A stretch of 64,000 nucleotides of DNA from Arhodomonas sp052060015 (GCF_052060015.1 NZ_JBPODZ010000001.1:620001-684000), one strand, 5' to 3'. Counted from the first letter of the stretch, positions 16,637 to 25,372 are shown. The notes: a model not told the origin generated them from the letters alone. A program made the numbers and translations.

Positions 16637-17074
16637 ATGCCCCTGAATTCACTGATCCCCCGGACCGTCCGCCTTGCCGGCCAGTTGGTCCCTGCGCCCT
16701 TGGAGCGGGGATTGCTGGAGGTGGCCATTAATTACGCGCTCGCGGTTGCGCTGGCCGAGGATCGGCTGGCCTTCCTGGAGGGGCGTGTCCTTGCACTGGT
16801 AGCGCCGGATGCGGGACTGCGCTGGGCGATCACCCTGTTCCGCGGTCGACTGCTGTTGCTGCCGGCGACCACCGAAGCGGACGCCATCGTCCGCGGTCCA
16901 CTGGCGATATTCCTCGATCTCGCCCGCGGCCGGATCGACCCGGACACCGCCTTCTTCCAGCGCGAGCTCGTCGTCGAGGGCGACACCGAGCTGGGGCTCG
17001 CCGCCAAGAATGCCCTGGACGCGCTGGACCCCGAGTGCCTACCGAGACCCGTCCGACACTTCCTCAGCTACTGA
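16637..17074 (+). CDS. ubiT: SCP2-domain accessory factor UbiT
   Basis: This 145-residue protein consists of an SCP2 sterol-carrier-like lipid-binding domain with the segment ITLFRGRLLLLP and a C-terminal helix. E. coli UbiT is the anaerobic counterpart of UbiJ and binds ubiquinone intermediates for the UbiUV hydroxylases. ATG 16637 is the first codon with family similarity. It is divergent from ubiU across the FNR-like dyad, and together with fnr completes an anaerobic ubiquinone module. Confidence 0.88.
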   Translation: MPLNSLIPRTVRLAGQLVPAPLERGLLEVAINYALAVALAEDRLAFLEGRVLALVAPDAGLRWAITLFRGRLLLLPATTEADAIVRGPLAIFLDLARGRIDPDTAFFQRELVVEGDTELGLAAKNALDALDPECLPRPVRHFLSY

Positions 17075-17142
17075 TACCGCCGGAACACCCACCGCTTTAC
17101 CCAATGCCGTCGCGCGGCCCGAGCTACCGCCGCGCTCATGTT

Positions 17143-17205
17143 TGAAATGGCTATAGTGATATATGAACTTTCTTTTATAGTATCTGAAATTTCTGTTATG
17201 ATGCG
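17143..17205. repeat. Three 21-bp direct repeats in an AT-rich promoter region
   Basis: TGAA begins at 17143, 17164 and 17185, giving a strict 21-bp period (two helical turns). The second and third units share TGAA-TTTCT-TTAT; the first is looser (TGAAATGGC-TATAG). The block is AT-rich in otherwise GC-rich DNA and ends 33 bp before the XRE regulator start. It probably holds cooperative operator sites, with the adjacent XRE protein the obvious candidate ligand. Confidence 0.6.
17174..17202 (+). promoter_or_regulatory. Promoter of the XRE-Hyf-like operon
   Basis: -35 TTTATA (17174-17179) and -10 TATGAT (17197-17202) are spaced by 17 bp. Both lie inside the 21-bp repeats, so a protein bound to the repeats would block or shape RNA polymerase access. 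The predicted start is near 17209, giving a leader of about 30 nt to the XRE ATG. Confidence 0.5.
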
Positions 17206-17237
17206 TACCTCCTGCAACAGATCGAATTCGGGTTGGC

Positions 17238-17504
17238 ATGATTACCGCTCAACAAATGCGGGCGTCCCGGGCGCTACTCGGCATTGATCAGCGCAAGCTC
17301 GCCGAGATGGCCGGTGTCTCGCTGCCCACCATCCAGCGCATGGAGGCCAGTGATGGCACCGTGCGCAGCAACGTCGACTCGCTAGTAAAGGTAGTGAATG
17401 CGCTACAGCGGGCCGGCATCGAGCTCATTGCCGAAGGCGCGATAAGCCATTCCGGTGGGCGGGGGGTGCGGCTGAGCACGACTGCGGAATCGAAGGGCAG
17501 TTGA
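17238..17504 (+). CDS. XRE-family helix-turn-helix regulator
   Basis: This 88-residue single-domain protein has the HTH (LAEMAGVSLPTIQRMEASDG, about residues 21-40) of the lambda-Cro/XRE family and the segment VDSLVKVVNALQRAGIELI typical of small one-domain XRE proteins. It is the first gene of the Hyf-like operon, with 2 bp between its stop and the ATG of the HyfB-like gene. It is probably a local repressor acting on the 21-bp repeats upstream. No toxin partner is adjacent. Confidence 0.87.
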   Translation: MITAQQMRASRALLGIDQRKLAEMAGVSLPTIQRMEASDGTVRSNVDSLVKVVNALQRAGIELIAEGAISHSGGRGVRLSTTAESKGS

Positions 17505-17506
17505 AC

Positions 17507-19513
17507 ATGGCCGGATCCCTTGCGCTTGCCCTTACCGCGGTGGCGGTCGCGTTGGCTTCTTCCGGGGCTTCTTGCTTTGCCGGGCGGATGCCGTTGCTTC
17601 TCCGGTCAGTAGCCATGCCCCTGTTCGCACTGGCCGGCCTCATAGCCGCAGCGGCCGGGCTTATGGCCTTGCGGGGCACCGGTGCCGACACTGCCGTACT
17701 ACCCCTCGGCCTCCCCTGGCTGCCCTGGCAGCTTCGACTGGACGCCCTCGCGGGCTTTTTCCTTGTGGTCATCGGTGTGGTGAGCGTTGCCGTTGGCCTG
17801 TATGGACGGGCCTACGTGCGTAGCCTGGAGCATGGTCGTGATTCGCTGACCGCATTGGGCGGCTTTACCGGTCTATTCCTCGCGGGCATGTTGCTGGTGG
17901 TGCTCGCCGATGATGCCTTTCTGTTCATGGTGGCCTGGGAGGTGATGTCGCTGGCATCCTATTTTCTGGTCGCCTTCCATCACGAGCAGGCCGCCAATCG
18001 GCGCGCCGCATTCCTGTATCTAGTCATGGCGCAGCTCAGCGGATTGACCATTCTCCTAGGATTCGGCGTGCTTGCGTCGTTCGGTGGGGGATTTGATTTC
18101 GATGCCATGCGGGCGGCGGAGCCCTCCCCCGCCTGGGCTAGCATGGCCTTTGGGCTCGCTTTGATCGGTTTCGGTATGAAGGCCGGCCTGGTGCCGCTGC
18201 ATGCCTGGCTGCCGGAGGCGCACCCGGTGGCGCCTTCGCACGTATCGGCCCTGATGTCGGGCGTTATGCTCAAGGTCGCCGTATATGGCTTCATGCGCTT
18301 CGCCTTTGATCTGGTAGGGGAGCTCCACTGGCAATGGGGCGTGGCAGTGCTGGCCGTGGGCAGCGTCTCGGCCCTGCTGGGCGTGCTGTACGCCCTGATG
18401 CAGCACGACCTCAAGCGGCTGCTTGCCTACCACTCGGTGGAGAACATCGGCATCATTTTCATCGGCCTGGGGCTTTCCCTGTTGTATCTGGCGTCGGATC
18501 ACACGACGCTAGGTGTCCTGGCCCTGATTGCGGCGCTGTATCACACGATCAATCACGCGTTGTTCAAGGGCCTGTTATTCCTGGGCGCGGGCGCGATCCT
18601 GCACAGTACTCATGAGCGCGATCTGGAGCAGATGGGTGGATTGCTGCGCCGGATGCCTTGGACGGGCCTGTTCTTTCTGGTCGGTTGCGTATCGATTTCA
18701 GCGCTGCCGCCGTTCAATGGCTTCGTCTCCGAGTGGTTGACGTTCCAGTCAGCACTGCAGGCCTGGCAGTTAGACAGCGGTGTGCTGCGCAGCGTCGTTC
18801 CCATCGCGGCGGCGATGCTCGCACTGACCGGGGCCCTGGCCGCCGCCTGCTTCGTGAAAGTCTATGGCGTGGCCTTCCTGGGGCGCGCGCGGGGCCGTCA
18901 TGTGCGTCGCGCAAGGCCGGTGCCGCGGGGCATGCGCACCGGCCAGGGATTACTGGCGGTCTTATGTTTCGTCCTTGGCGTGGCGCCCACTATGTTCATC
19001 GGTCTCCTGCAGGCCGTCCCGCAGCAGATCCTGGGGGCGACCTTGCCGCAGGCCACCGCCGGGGGCTGGCTCTGGCTCACCCCGATCGCCGCGGAGACGG
19101 CCAGTTACAGTGCCCCGTTGCTTGTCGTCTTGTTGCTGCTGTTGATGGGACTCACGGCCTGGACCTGGCGCCGCGGCACCGTGCGTCGAGTGCGCCGCAA
19201 CGATGCCTGGGACTGTGGCTTCGCCCCCCCCGGGCCCCGCATGCAGTACACCGCCACCGCCTTTGCCCAGCCCATCCGGCGGGTGTTCGGCCTATTGTTC
19301 CGCATCGAGGAAGGGCTCACCCGGCGTGGCGACGGCCGCTTGCATTACCGACTCAGCGTGCAGGACCGGGCCTGGGGGTTGTTCTACCTGCCGGCGGCAC
19401 GCGTGGTGGAATCCGCGGCCCGCCGCGTGGTTTGGCTGCAGGCCGGCAGTGTACGCTTCTATCTTGGTTGGACCCTTGCAACCCTGCTGGTGGTGCTATG
19501 GATACTCTCCTGA
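17507..19513 (+). CDS. hyfB: HyfB/NuoL-like proton-pumping antiporter subunit
   Basis: This 668-residue polytopic membrane protein is of the complex I / hydrogenase-4 antiporter family. The core shows FMVAWEVMSLASYFLVAFHHE, PLHAWLPEAHPVAPSHVSALMSG and LAYHSVENIGIIFIGLG, the family proton-channel helices with conserved Glu, His and Lys. ATG 17507 is taken; a TTG at 17501 overlaps the XRE stop. It begins a coupled run B-C-E-F-G-I. The symbol follows hydrogenase-4 nomenclature by homology; the complex here is probably not a hydrogenase. Confidence 0.87.
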   Translation: MAGSLALALTAVAVALASSGASCFAGRMPLLLRSVAMPLFALAGLIAAAAGLMALRGTGADTAVLPLGLPWLPWQLRLDALAGFFLVVIGVVSVAVGLYGRAYVRSLEHGRDSLTALGGFTGLFLAGMLLVVLADDAFLFMVAWEVMSLASYFLVAFHHEQAANRRAAFLYLVMAQLSGLTILLGFGVLASFGGGFDFDAMRAAEPSPAWASMAFGLALIGFGMKAGLVPLHAWLPEAHPVAPSHVSALMSGVMLKVAVYGFMRFAFDLVGELHWQWGVAVLAVGSVSALLGVLYALMQHDLKRLLAYHSVENIGIIFIGLGLSLLYLASDHTTLGVLALIAALYHTINHALFKGLLFLGAGAILHSTHERDLEQMGGLLRRMPWTGLFFLVGCVSISALPPFNGFVSEWLTFQSALQAWQLDSGVLRSVVPIAAAMLALTGALAAACFVKVYGVAFLGRARGRHVRRARPVPRGMRTGQGLLAVLCFVLGVAPTMFIGLLQAVPQQILGATLPQATAGGWLWLTPIAAETASYSAPLLVVLLLLLMGLTAWTWRRGTVRRVRRNDAWDCGFAPPGPRMQYTATAFAQPIRRVFGLLFRIEEGLTRRGDGRLHYRLSVQDRAWGLFYLPAARVVESAARRVVWLQAGSVRFYLGWTLATLLVVLWILS

Positions 19514-20463
19514 GTCCCGTGGCGTGGTTGCTGGCGCTCGTGCAGGCCGCGTTCTATGTGGCCCTGGGGCCTTTCATTGCGGGCTGGATCCGCAAGGTCA
19601 AGGCGATCCTGCAGAACCGCCACGGTGCGCCGGTGCTACAACCCTACCGCGAGCTCTACAAGCTCCTAGGCAAGGAGGCACGGGTCGCTCACAGCGCTTC
19701 GCCAGTGTTTCGGGTAGCTCCATATGTCGTTTTTGTAGCCATCTGGCTGGCCGCGGCCACCGTGCCACTGATCGCGACCGGCCTGCCCACAGCGATGCTG
19801 GCGGATCTGATCGTGCTGGTGGGATTGCTGGCATTGGCGCGCTTCTTCCTGGCCCTGGCCGGCATGGACGTGGGCACGGCCTTCGGTGGGATGGGCGCCT
19901 CGCGGGAGATGTTAGTCGCTGCCCTGGCCGAGCCAGCCATGCTGCTGGGGGTTTTTACCCTCGCCATGACCGCCCACAGCACGAACCTCTCGAGCATGGT
20001 GGAGCTCCATCTGGCCGGGCCACCGGTGCTGCGGCCTTCCTTCCTGTTCGCGTTCGGCGCCCTAGTCCTCGTGGCCATTGCCGAAACCGGGCGCATCCCC
20101 GTGGACAACCCGGCAACCCATCTGGAGCTCACCATGGTCCACGAAGCCATGATCCTCGAGTACTCGGGCCGGCACTTGGCACTGATGGAGTGGGCGGCGC
20201 AAGTCAAACTGGTGCTGTACGGCGCGCTTATCGCGAATCTGTTCTTTCCCTGGGGCATCGCTCGGGAGATAGCGCCCGCGGCGTTGGCGATCGGGATCAT
20301 TGCCATCTTAATGAAGCTGCTAGCGCTCGGCGCGGTGCTTGCAGTGGCGGAGACGGTACTTGCCAAGATGCGCCTGTTCCGTGTTCCGGCGTTACTGAAC
20401 CTCTCGGTGTTGTTGGCCGTGCTGGGGCTGTTAGGACACGTGATCCTGGAGGTGGGACGGTGA
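19498..20463 (+). CDS. hyfC: HyfC/NuoH-like membrane subunit
   Basis: This 321-residue membrane protein belongs to the NuoH/HyfC family, which connects the peripheral arm to the antiporters and, in complex I, forms the quinone site. Family segments include GPFIAGWIRKVKAILQNRHGAP and IAETGRIPVDNPATHLELTMVHEAMILEYSG, with the Glu/Asp-rich loop. It overlaps the HyfB-like gene by 16 bp and the HyfE-like gene by 4 bp. Confidence 0.88.
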   Translation: MDTLLSPVAWLLALVQAAFYVALGPFIAGWIRKVKAILQNRHGAPVLQPYRELYKLLGKEARVAHSASPVFRVAPYVVFVAIWLAAATVPLIATGLPTAMLADLIVLVGLLALARFFLALAGMDVGTAFGGMGASREMLVAALAEPAMLLGVFTLAMTAHSTNLSSMVELHLAGPPVLRPSFLFAFGALVLVAIAETGRIPVDNPATHLELTMVHEAMILEYSGRHLALMEWAAQVKLVLYGALIANLFFPWGIAREIAPAALAIGIIAILMKLLALGAVLAVAETVLAKMRLFRVPALLNLSVLLAVLGLLGHVILEVGR

Positions 20464-21146
20464 GTCTGGTCGAGCTCCCGGTACTGCAACAGCTGGTGCT
20501 AGTGATGGCCGCGCTGGTGCTGTTCACGTCCTTCGTGCTGCTCGAGCAGGCCCGGCTGGTCTCCGCCATCCATGCCTTTGCCTGGCAGGGAGGGCTGATC
20601 GCCGCCATCACCGCCTTGGTGGCCGCGACGGAAGGTTCGCCCCACCTGTATATTTCGGCACTGCTGACGCTGGGACTCAAGGCGTTGCTGATCCCGTGGC
20701 TGCTGCATCGCCTGGTGCGGCATCTGGATCTCGAGCGCTACACCGAGACATTGGGCCGTCCCGCACTGGTGCTCATGGCGGCAGTGGCGCTGGTGATCTT
20801 CAGCTACTGGTTGGTACTGCCCCTGGTCGCGCAGGAGCTGACCTTTACCCGCGACATCGTCGCCATCAGCCTGGCCGCTGTGCTCATCGGCCTGCTAATG
20901 ATGGTGGCCCGTCGCAAAGCCGTACTCCAGGTGTTGGGCTTCATGGCGATGGAAAACGGGCTGTTCCTGGCCGCCGTCTCCGCCACCGAAGGCATGCCGC
21001 TGGTGGTGGAACTCGGCATCGCCTTCGACGTGCTGGTGGCCGTCGTGCTATTCGGGGTGTTCTTCCTCCAGATCCGCGAGAGCATCGACTCGCTCGATGT
21101 CGACCGGCTCAACCGGCTGACCGAAACCCCGGAGGAGGAGCGATGA
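20460..21146 (+). CDS. hyfE: HyfE-like membrane subunit
   Basis: This 228-residue protein with about six to seven hydrophobic segments matches the HyfE family, a partial NuoK-like subunit. It keeps acidic residues in membrane segments (VLGFMAMENGLFLAA, a NuoK-like Glu). The start is GTG 20460 in a GTGA overlap with the upstream stop. A HyfD-like antiporter, which in E. coli lies between hyfC and hyfE, is absent here. Confidence 0.83.
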   Translation: MSLVELPVLQQLVLVMAALVLFTSFVLLEQARLVSAIHAFAWQGGLIAAITALVAATEGSPHLYISALLTLGLKALLIPWLLHRLVRHLDLERYTETLGRPALVLMAAVALVIFSYWLVLPLVAQELTFTRDIVAISLAAVLIGLLMMVARRKAVLQVLGFMAMENGLFLAAVSATEGMPLVVELGIAFDVLVAVVLFGVFFLQIRESIDSLDVDRLNRLTETPEEER

Positions 21147-22615
21147 GCGCGCTGCTGCTCACCGTGTTCACCCCTCTACTCGGTGTGCTCTTGTTGGGCC
21201 TGGTGCGTTCGCCAGCGCGAGCGGGCTGGCTCAACGTGGGGATCTCGGCGGTCAGCTTTGCGGCCTCCGCCTGGATGGCGTGGTTGCTTGCGACGGTGAG
21301 CGAGATCGCGGGATGGTCGTTCCGCGTGGACGCTTTCAATGTCTATTTGCTTGCGCTGACCACCTTCGTAGGCCTAACTACCTCCGTGTTCTCCCGGCCC
21401 TACATGCGGTATGTCGTATCCACCGGCCGCACCGGCGAGCGCGGCCTTCGTCTCTATCACGCCATGTACCAGCTATTCATGTTCACCATGCTGCTGGCCT
21501 TGGCTACGGACAATCTGGGTATCCTATGGGTGGCCGTGGAAGGGGCGACGCTGAGCACCGTGCTGCTGGTGTCACTGTATCGCACCCCCGAAGCGGTCGA
21601 GGCGGCCTGGAAATACTTCATCCTCTGCGGTGTGGGCATCGCGCTGGCGCTGTTCGGCACGGTGCTGACCTACTTCGCCGCGCAGCACGTGTTCTCGGAG
21701 CCGCAAACCGGATTGGCCTGGAGCGCGCTGTATGAGCACGCGGGTGAGCTCGAGCCGGCCGTGATGGGGATAGCGTTCGCCTTCCTGCTGGTCGGCTATG
21801 GCACCAAGGTGGGACTGGTCCCTCTGCACCAGTGGCTGCCCGATGCCCATTCGGAAGGGCCGACGCCGATGTCCGCCGTGCTCTCCGGGCTGCTGCTCAA
21901 TGTCGCCCTGTACGCCGTCATCCGCGTGAAAATGCTGGTCGACGGTTCGCTGGCAGACACGGCGACGCCCCACATGGCCGGCTACCTGCTCATGGGCTTC
22001 GGCATGCTCTCGTTTCTAGTCGCCGGCCTGTTCCTCCATCGCCAGCGCGATATCAAGCGCATGTTCAGCTATTCGTCCATCGAACATATGGGCCTGATGA
22101 CCTTCGCATTCGGTCTCGGCGGTCCCTTAGCGACCTTCGGAGCGCTGCTGCACATGCTAGTGCATTCCCTGACCAAGTCGGCGATCTTTATCACCGTCGG
22201 CCATGCCGCGCACATTGCCGGCACCCAGCATATCGACCATATCCGCGGACTGATCCGCACCCAGCCGGCGGTCGGGTGGACGTTGCTGATCGGTGTGGCG
22301 GCCATCGCCGGCTTCCCGCCGTTTGGCGTCTTTACCAGCGAGTTCCTGCTGCTGACCGCCACCATGCAGTCTCAGCCCTGGCTGACGTTGGCCCTGCTCA
22401 CAGGCCTGGCCGTGGCGCTTGCCGGGCTGTTCCGACACGTCCAACCCATGGTCTTCGGCCTCGCGCCCGAAGGGCAGCGCCCGGTCCCGGTGAACATGCT
22501 GCCGATTTTCCTTCATCTGGGACTGGTGCTGTGGCTGGGCCTCGCCATCCCCGGCGTTGTGAGCCGCTGGTTGGATCGCGCCACGGAGCTAATCACGGGG
22601 GTTCACCTGCTATGA
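21143..22615 (+). CDS. hyfF: HyfF/NuoN-like proton-pumping antiporter subunit
   Basis: This 490-residue antiporter-family subunit starts at an ATGA overlap with a strong GGAGGAG Shine-Dalgarno. Core helices include GILWVAVEGATLSTVLLVSLY, PLHQWLPDAHSEGPTPMSAVLSG and FSYSSIEHMGLMTFAFGLGG. With the HyfB-like protein it supplies two antiporter modules to the complex, against three in E. coli hydrogenase 4. The HyfG-like ATG follows with a 4-bp overlap. Confidence 0.87.
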   Translation: MSALLLTVFTPLLGVLLLGLVRSPARAGWLNVGISAVSFAASAWMAWLLATVSEIAGWSFRVDAFNVYLLALTTFVGLTTSVFSRPYMRYVVSTGRTGERGLRLYHAMYQLFMFTMLLALATDNLGILWVAVEGATLSTVLLVSLYRTPEAVEAAWKYFILCGVGIALALFGTVLTYFAAQHVFSEPQTGLAWSALYEHAGELEPAVMGIAFAFLLVGYGTKVGLVPLHQWLPDAHSEGPTPMSAVLSGLLLNVALYAVIRVKMLVDGSLADTATPHMAGYLLMGFGMLSFLVAGLFLHRQRDIKRMFSYSSIEHMGLMTFAFGLGGPLATFGALLHMLVHSLTKSAIFITVGHAAHIAGTQHIDHIRGLIRTQPAVGWTLLIGVAAIAGFPPFGVFTSEFLLLTATMQSQPWLTLALLTGLAVALAGLFRHVQPMVFGLAPEGQRPVPVNMLPIFLHLGLVLWLGLAIPGVVSRWLDRATELITGVHLL

Positions 22616-24198
22616 ACGCGACCTCCACCCTGACCGAGTACCTGTCTCGGCTGCGGGCGCAGGGGGTGCATGCCGGCGTCGCCGAAACGGAGCGGCTCGC
22701 CCCAGCGCACCGATTGCCGGTAAACGGCGCCGATTGGGGGGTGGCTGCGCAGGTGGGCGCCGAGCTGAACTGGCGCTGGGCCGGCATCTGGGGGGACCCT
22801 ATGCCCGAATCCTGCGTCGTCCGTGCCTGTCTGGTCAGTTACGGCGACTACCTGGTGCTAGAAACGGAAGTGCCGTACACCGCACCCCTGTTGGCTTCAC
22901 ATACCCCCTGGTATCCCGGCGCCGACCGGATGGAACGGCATATGCAAGATCTGTTGGGCATTCGCTTCGCCGATCACCCGCGCGACCAGCGCTGGACCCG
23001 CCACCAAGCCTGGTCCGCTGAGGAGTACCCCCTGCGGCCCGAATTTCCCGTCAACGGCCAGGCACCGGTGCGAGCACCCGCCGACACCGATTACCCTTTC
23101 GTCGCGGTGAAGGGCAGCGGCGTCTACGAGATTCCGGTGGGGCCGGTGCATGCGGGCATTATCGAACCCGGTCATTTCCGCTTCCAAGCGGTCGGCGAAG
23201 AGATCCTCAGCTTGGAGGAACGCCTGGGCTACGTGCACAAGGGCATCGAGAAGCTCGCTGTCGGACGGGAGCCAGAAGAGCTGGCGCGACTCGCAGGGCG
23301 CGTGTCCGGCGACTCCACCGTCGCCCACACCTGGGCGGCCTGCCAGGCGATGGAGCATGCCGCCGACTACGATGTACCTCCACGGGCGCTGCATCTGCGG
23401 GCGTTGCTTGCCGAACGCGAGCGCGTAGCCAACCACATCGGCGATGTCGGCGCCATCTGCAACGACGTAGGCTTCGCGTTCGCCCATATGCAGTGCGCGC
23501 GGCTGCGCGAGCAGTGGCAACGGCGCAGCCACGAGCTCTTCGGTCATCGCCTGTTGATGGATGTCGTGGTGCCGGGTGGCGTAGCGCGTGATCTGCCAGG
23601 GGATGTCGCACAGAGCCTGCGCGCCGACCACCGGGGCTTACGGGAAGCGGTGGCACCGATCTTCGAGATCGTCGACGACCATCCGCCGCTGGAAGATCGG
23701 CTCCTAGGCACCGGTCGTCTAAATCGCGACGATGCCGGCGCGCTCGGGTGTACCGGTTACGTGGCCAAGGGCAGTGGACTGGACTTCGACCTGCGCCGCG
23801 ACGCGCCGTATGCCCCCTACGACCGCCTGCGCGTGGACGTGCCGGTGCTCGAACAGGGCGACGTGACCGCCCGCGTGCAGGTGCGCATGCAGGAGGTACT
23901 GGCCAGCCTGGCGCTGATGGATGAGCTGCTGGAATCGCTGCCGGGGGGGAAAGTGGCCGCCTCGCTGCCCCCAGTCACCCCAGGCGCCGCCGGGATCGGC
24001 CTGATCGAGGGCTGGCGTGGCGAGATCCTCAGTTTCGTGCGCTTCGACGATACCGGCCATATCGCCCGTTTTTTCCCCCGCGACCCGAGTTGGTTCTTGT
24101 GGCCGGCCCTTGAGCGGCTCATCGACCGTAACATCGTCCCGGATTTCCCGGTGTGCAACAAATCCGTCAACGGCTCCTACTCGGGCCACGACCTCTGA
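22612..24198 (+). CDS. hyfG: HyfG/NuoCD-like large subunit lacking [NiFe] ligands
   Basis: This 528-residue fusion has an N-terminal NuoC-like domain (to about residue 170) and a NuoD/[NiFe]-hydrogenase large-subunit domain (EPGHFRF..., RLGYVHKGIEKL). At the proximal site hydrogenases have RVCGIC; here residues 230-235 are RVSGDS. At the C-terminus hydrogenases have DPCYSC; here it is NGSYSG, just before the end. All four metal cysteines are gone by direct substitution, so no [NiFe] centre can form, although the rest of the domain is intact. This fits 'energy-converting hydrogenase-related' complexes. Substrate and electron acceptor are unknown. Confidence 0.88.
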   Translation: MNATSTLTEYLSRLRAQGVHAGVAETERLAPAHRLPVNGADWGVAAQVGAELNWRWAGIWGDPMPESCVVRACLVSYGDYLVLETEVPYTAPLLASHTPWYPGADRMERHMQDLLGIRFADHPRDQRWTRHQAWSAEEYPLRPEFPVNGQAPVRAPADTDYPFVAVKGSGVYEIPVGPVHAGIIEPGHFRFQAVGEEILSLEERLGYVHKGIEKLAVGREPEELARLAGRVSGDSTVAHTWAACQAMEHAADYDVPPRALHLRALLAERERVANHIGDVGAICNDVGFAFAHMQCARLREQWQRRSHELFGHRLLMDVVVPGGVARDLPGDVAQSLRADHRGLREAVAPIFEIVDDHPPLEDRLLGTGRLNRDDAGALGCTGYVAKGSGLDFDLRRDAPYAPYDRLRVDVPVLEQGDVTARVQVRMQEVLASLALMDELLESLPGGKVAASLPPVTPGAAGIGLIEGWRGEILSFVRFDDTGHIARFFPRDPSWFLWPALERLIDRNIVPDFPVCNKSVNGSYSGHDL

Positions 24199-24205
24199 GG
24201 AAGGC

Positions 24206-24724
24206 ATGCTGAGGATCCTGCGCCAGATCGCCCGCACCGGTAAGCTCACCGAAATGCCGCCTGCCACCGGCGATGCGGAGCTGGGAACTTTGGGTATCGA
24301 GGTACGCCGCGTGCTCGAGGCACGGTTCTGCGGTAGCCTCGCTATCCGCCAGGTGGATGCTGGCTCGTGCAACGGCTGCGAGCTCGAGATCCACGCCCTC
24401 AACAACCCCTATCACGATATCGAGCGCTTCGGCGTGCATTTCGTCGCCTCGCCGCGCCACGCGGATGCGCTACTGGTGACCGGCCCGGTCTCGCGTCACA
24501 TGGAGACCGCGCTGCGCCGCACCTGGCGCGCCATGCCGTCGCCCAAGCTGGTGATCGCCGCAGGGGATTGCGCCTGTACCGGCGGGATCTTCGGGGTTTC
24601 GTACGCAAGCTGCGGCGGCGTCGAAAATGTGCTACCAGTAGACGTGAAAATCGCCGGTTGCCCACCCACTCCCCTGGAACTACTCCGCGGCATCGTGGCC
24701 GCGATCCGATCCCGGTACGAGTGA
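24206..24724 (+). CDS. hyfI: HyfI/NuoB-like Fe-S small subunit
   Basis: This 172-residue subunit keeps the four ligands of the N2-type [4Fe-4S] cluster: C55 and C58 (GSCNGCE), C122 (GDCACTGG) and C152 (GCPPTP). It is shorter than E. coli HyfI and ends soon after the fold. It starts 7 bp after the HyfG-like stop, with AGGAAGG as Shine-Dalgarno. No HyfA- or HyfH-like ferredoxin subunit is encoded in the operon, so electrons must enter and leave through this single cluster or an unlinked partner. Confidence 0.88.
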   Translation: MLRILRQIARTGKLTEMPPATGDAELGTLGIEVRRVLEARFCGSLAIRQVDAGSCNGCELEIHALNNPYHDIERFGVHFVASPRHADALLVTGPVSRHMETALRRTWRAMPSPKLVIAAGDCACTGGIFGVSYASCGGVENVLPVDVKIAGCPPTPLELLRGIVAAIRSRYE

Positions 24725-24886
24725 GTGCGTGCATCCTCACCCGCTCGCGCCAGCCATAAGCAGTCAACGGGTCCCCGAACTCTGTGACTTTGTCACTGAT
24801 CCCCGGCCGGACCCGGCGGACACTGAGGATTCCGATGGCGGTTGCGCCCGTGCGGGCCACCGCTGCGGCCAACCATGGAGGTTCCC

Positions 24887-25321
24887 ATGCAACGCTTTCT
24901 TATCGCCCTCGTGCTCGCCCTCGTCCTCACCGGCACCGCTGGGGCCGCCGAGCACGAAGACCGGCATATGCTTACGGTCATCACCGATGACTCCACCCAG
25001 ACCCAGGCCATGGCCCTGATCCTGACCCGCCAGTGGGTGAAGGACGGCGGCAGCGCCCAGATCCTGCTCTGCGACACCGCCGGCGGCATGGCCGTCTCCG
25101 GCTCCGACGTGGGTGGCGAGGCGGTTCAGCCGCCGGACATGGCCCCCCGGCAGATGCTCGGCGGACTGATCGAGGCGGGCGTGCAAGTGGATGTCTGCGC
25201 CATTTTCCTGCCCACTGGGGGAATGGAGAAGTCCGCCCTGCGTGATGGTGTCGGCGTGGCTACGCCGATGGCCATCGGCGAGGTGATGGCCGATCCGGCC
25301 ACACGGCTGTTCACCTTCTGA
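24887..25321 (+). CDS. Exported DsrE-family sulfur-carrier-like protein
   Basis: This 144-residue protein has a signal peptide (MQRFLIALVLALVLTGTAGA, then AEHED). The mature part is a DsrE/TusD-like fold with C62 (ILLCDTAGG) and C104 (VDVCAIFLPTGG), the latter being the position of the persulfide-carrying cysteine in DsrE-type proteins. ATG 24887 has GGAGG 6 bp upstream; longer frames spoil the signal peptide. A periplasmic sulfur-trafficking role is inferred from the next gene, an exported rhodanese. Confidence 0.8.
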   Translation: MQRFLIALVLALVLTGTAGAAEHEDRHMLTVITDDSTQTQAMALILTRQWVKDGGSAQILLCDTAGGMAVSGSDVGGEAVQPPDMAPRQMLGGLIEAGVQVDVCAIFLPTGGMEKSALRDGVGVATPMAIGEVMADPATRLFTF

Positions 25322-25372
25322 AGCATCGTCGACGATCGACACTCTGGCGCCCCAACAATGGGAGGTGCTGTC

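Noticed and set aside
17039..17239. 66-codon minus-strand frame between ubiT and the XRE gene
   Set aside because: It crosses the AT-rich promoter and repeat region and the end of ubiT, without a plausible start or similarity.
22612..24724. Functional group 4 [NiFe] hydrogenase
   Set aside because: All four metal-binding cysteines of the large subunit are substituted, and no ferredoxin subunits are encoded. The genes are called Hyf-like by homology only.
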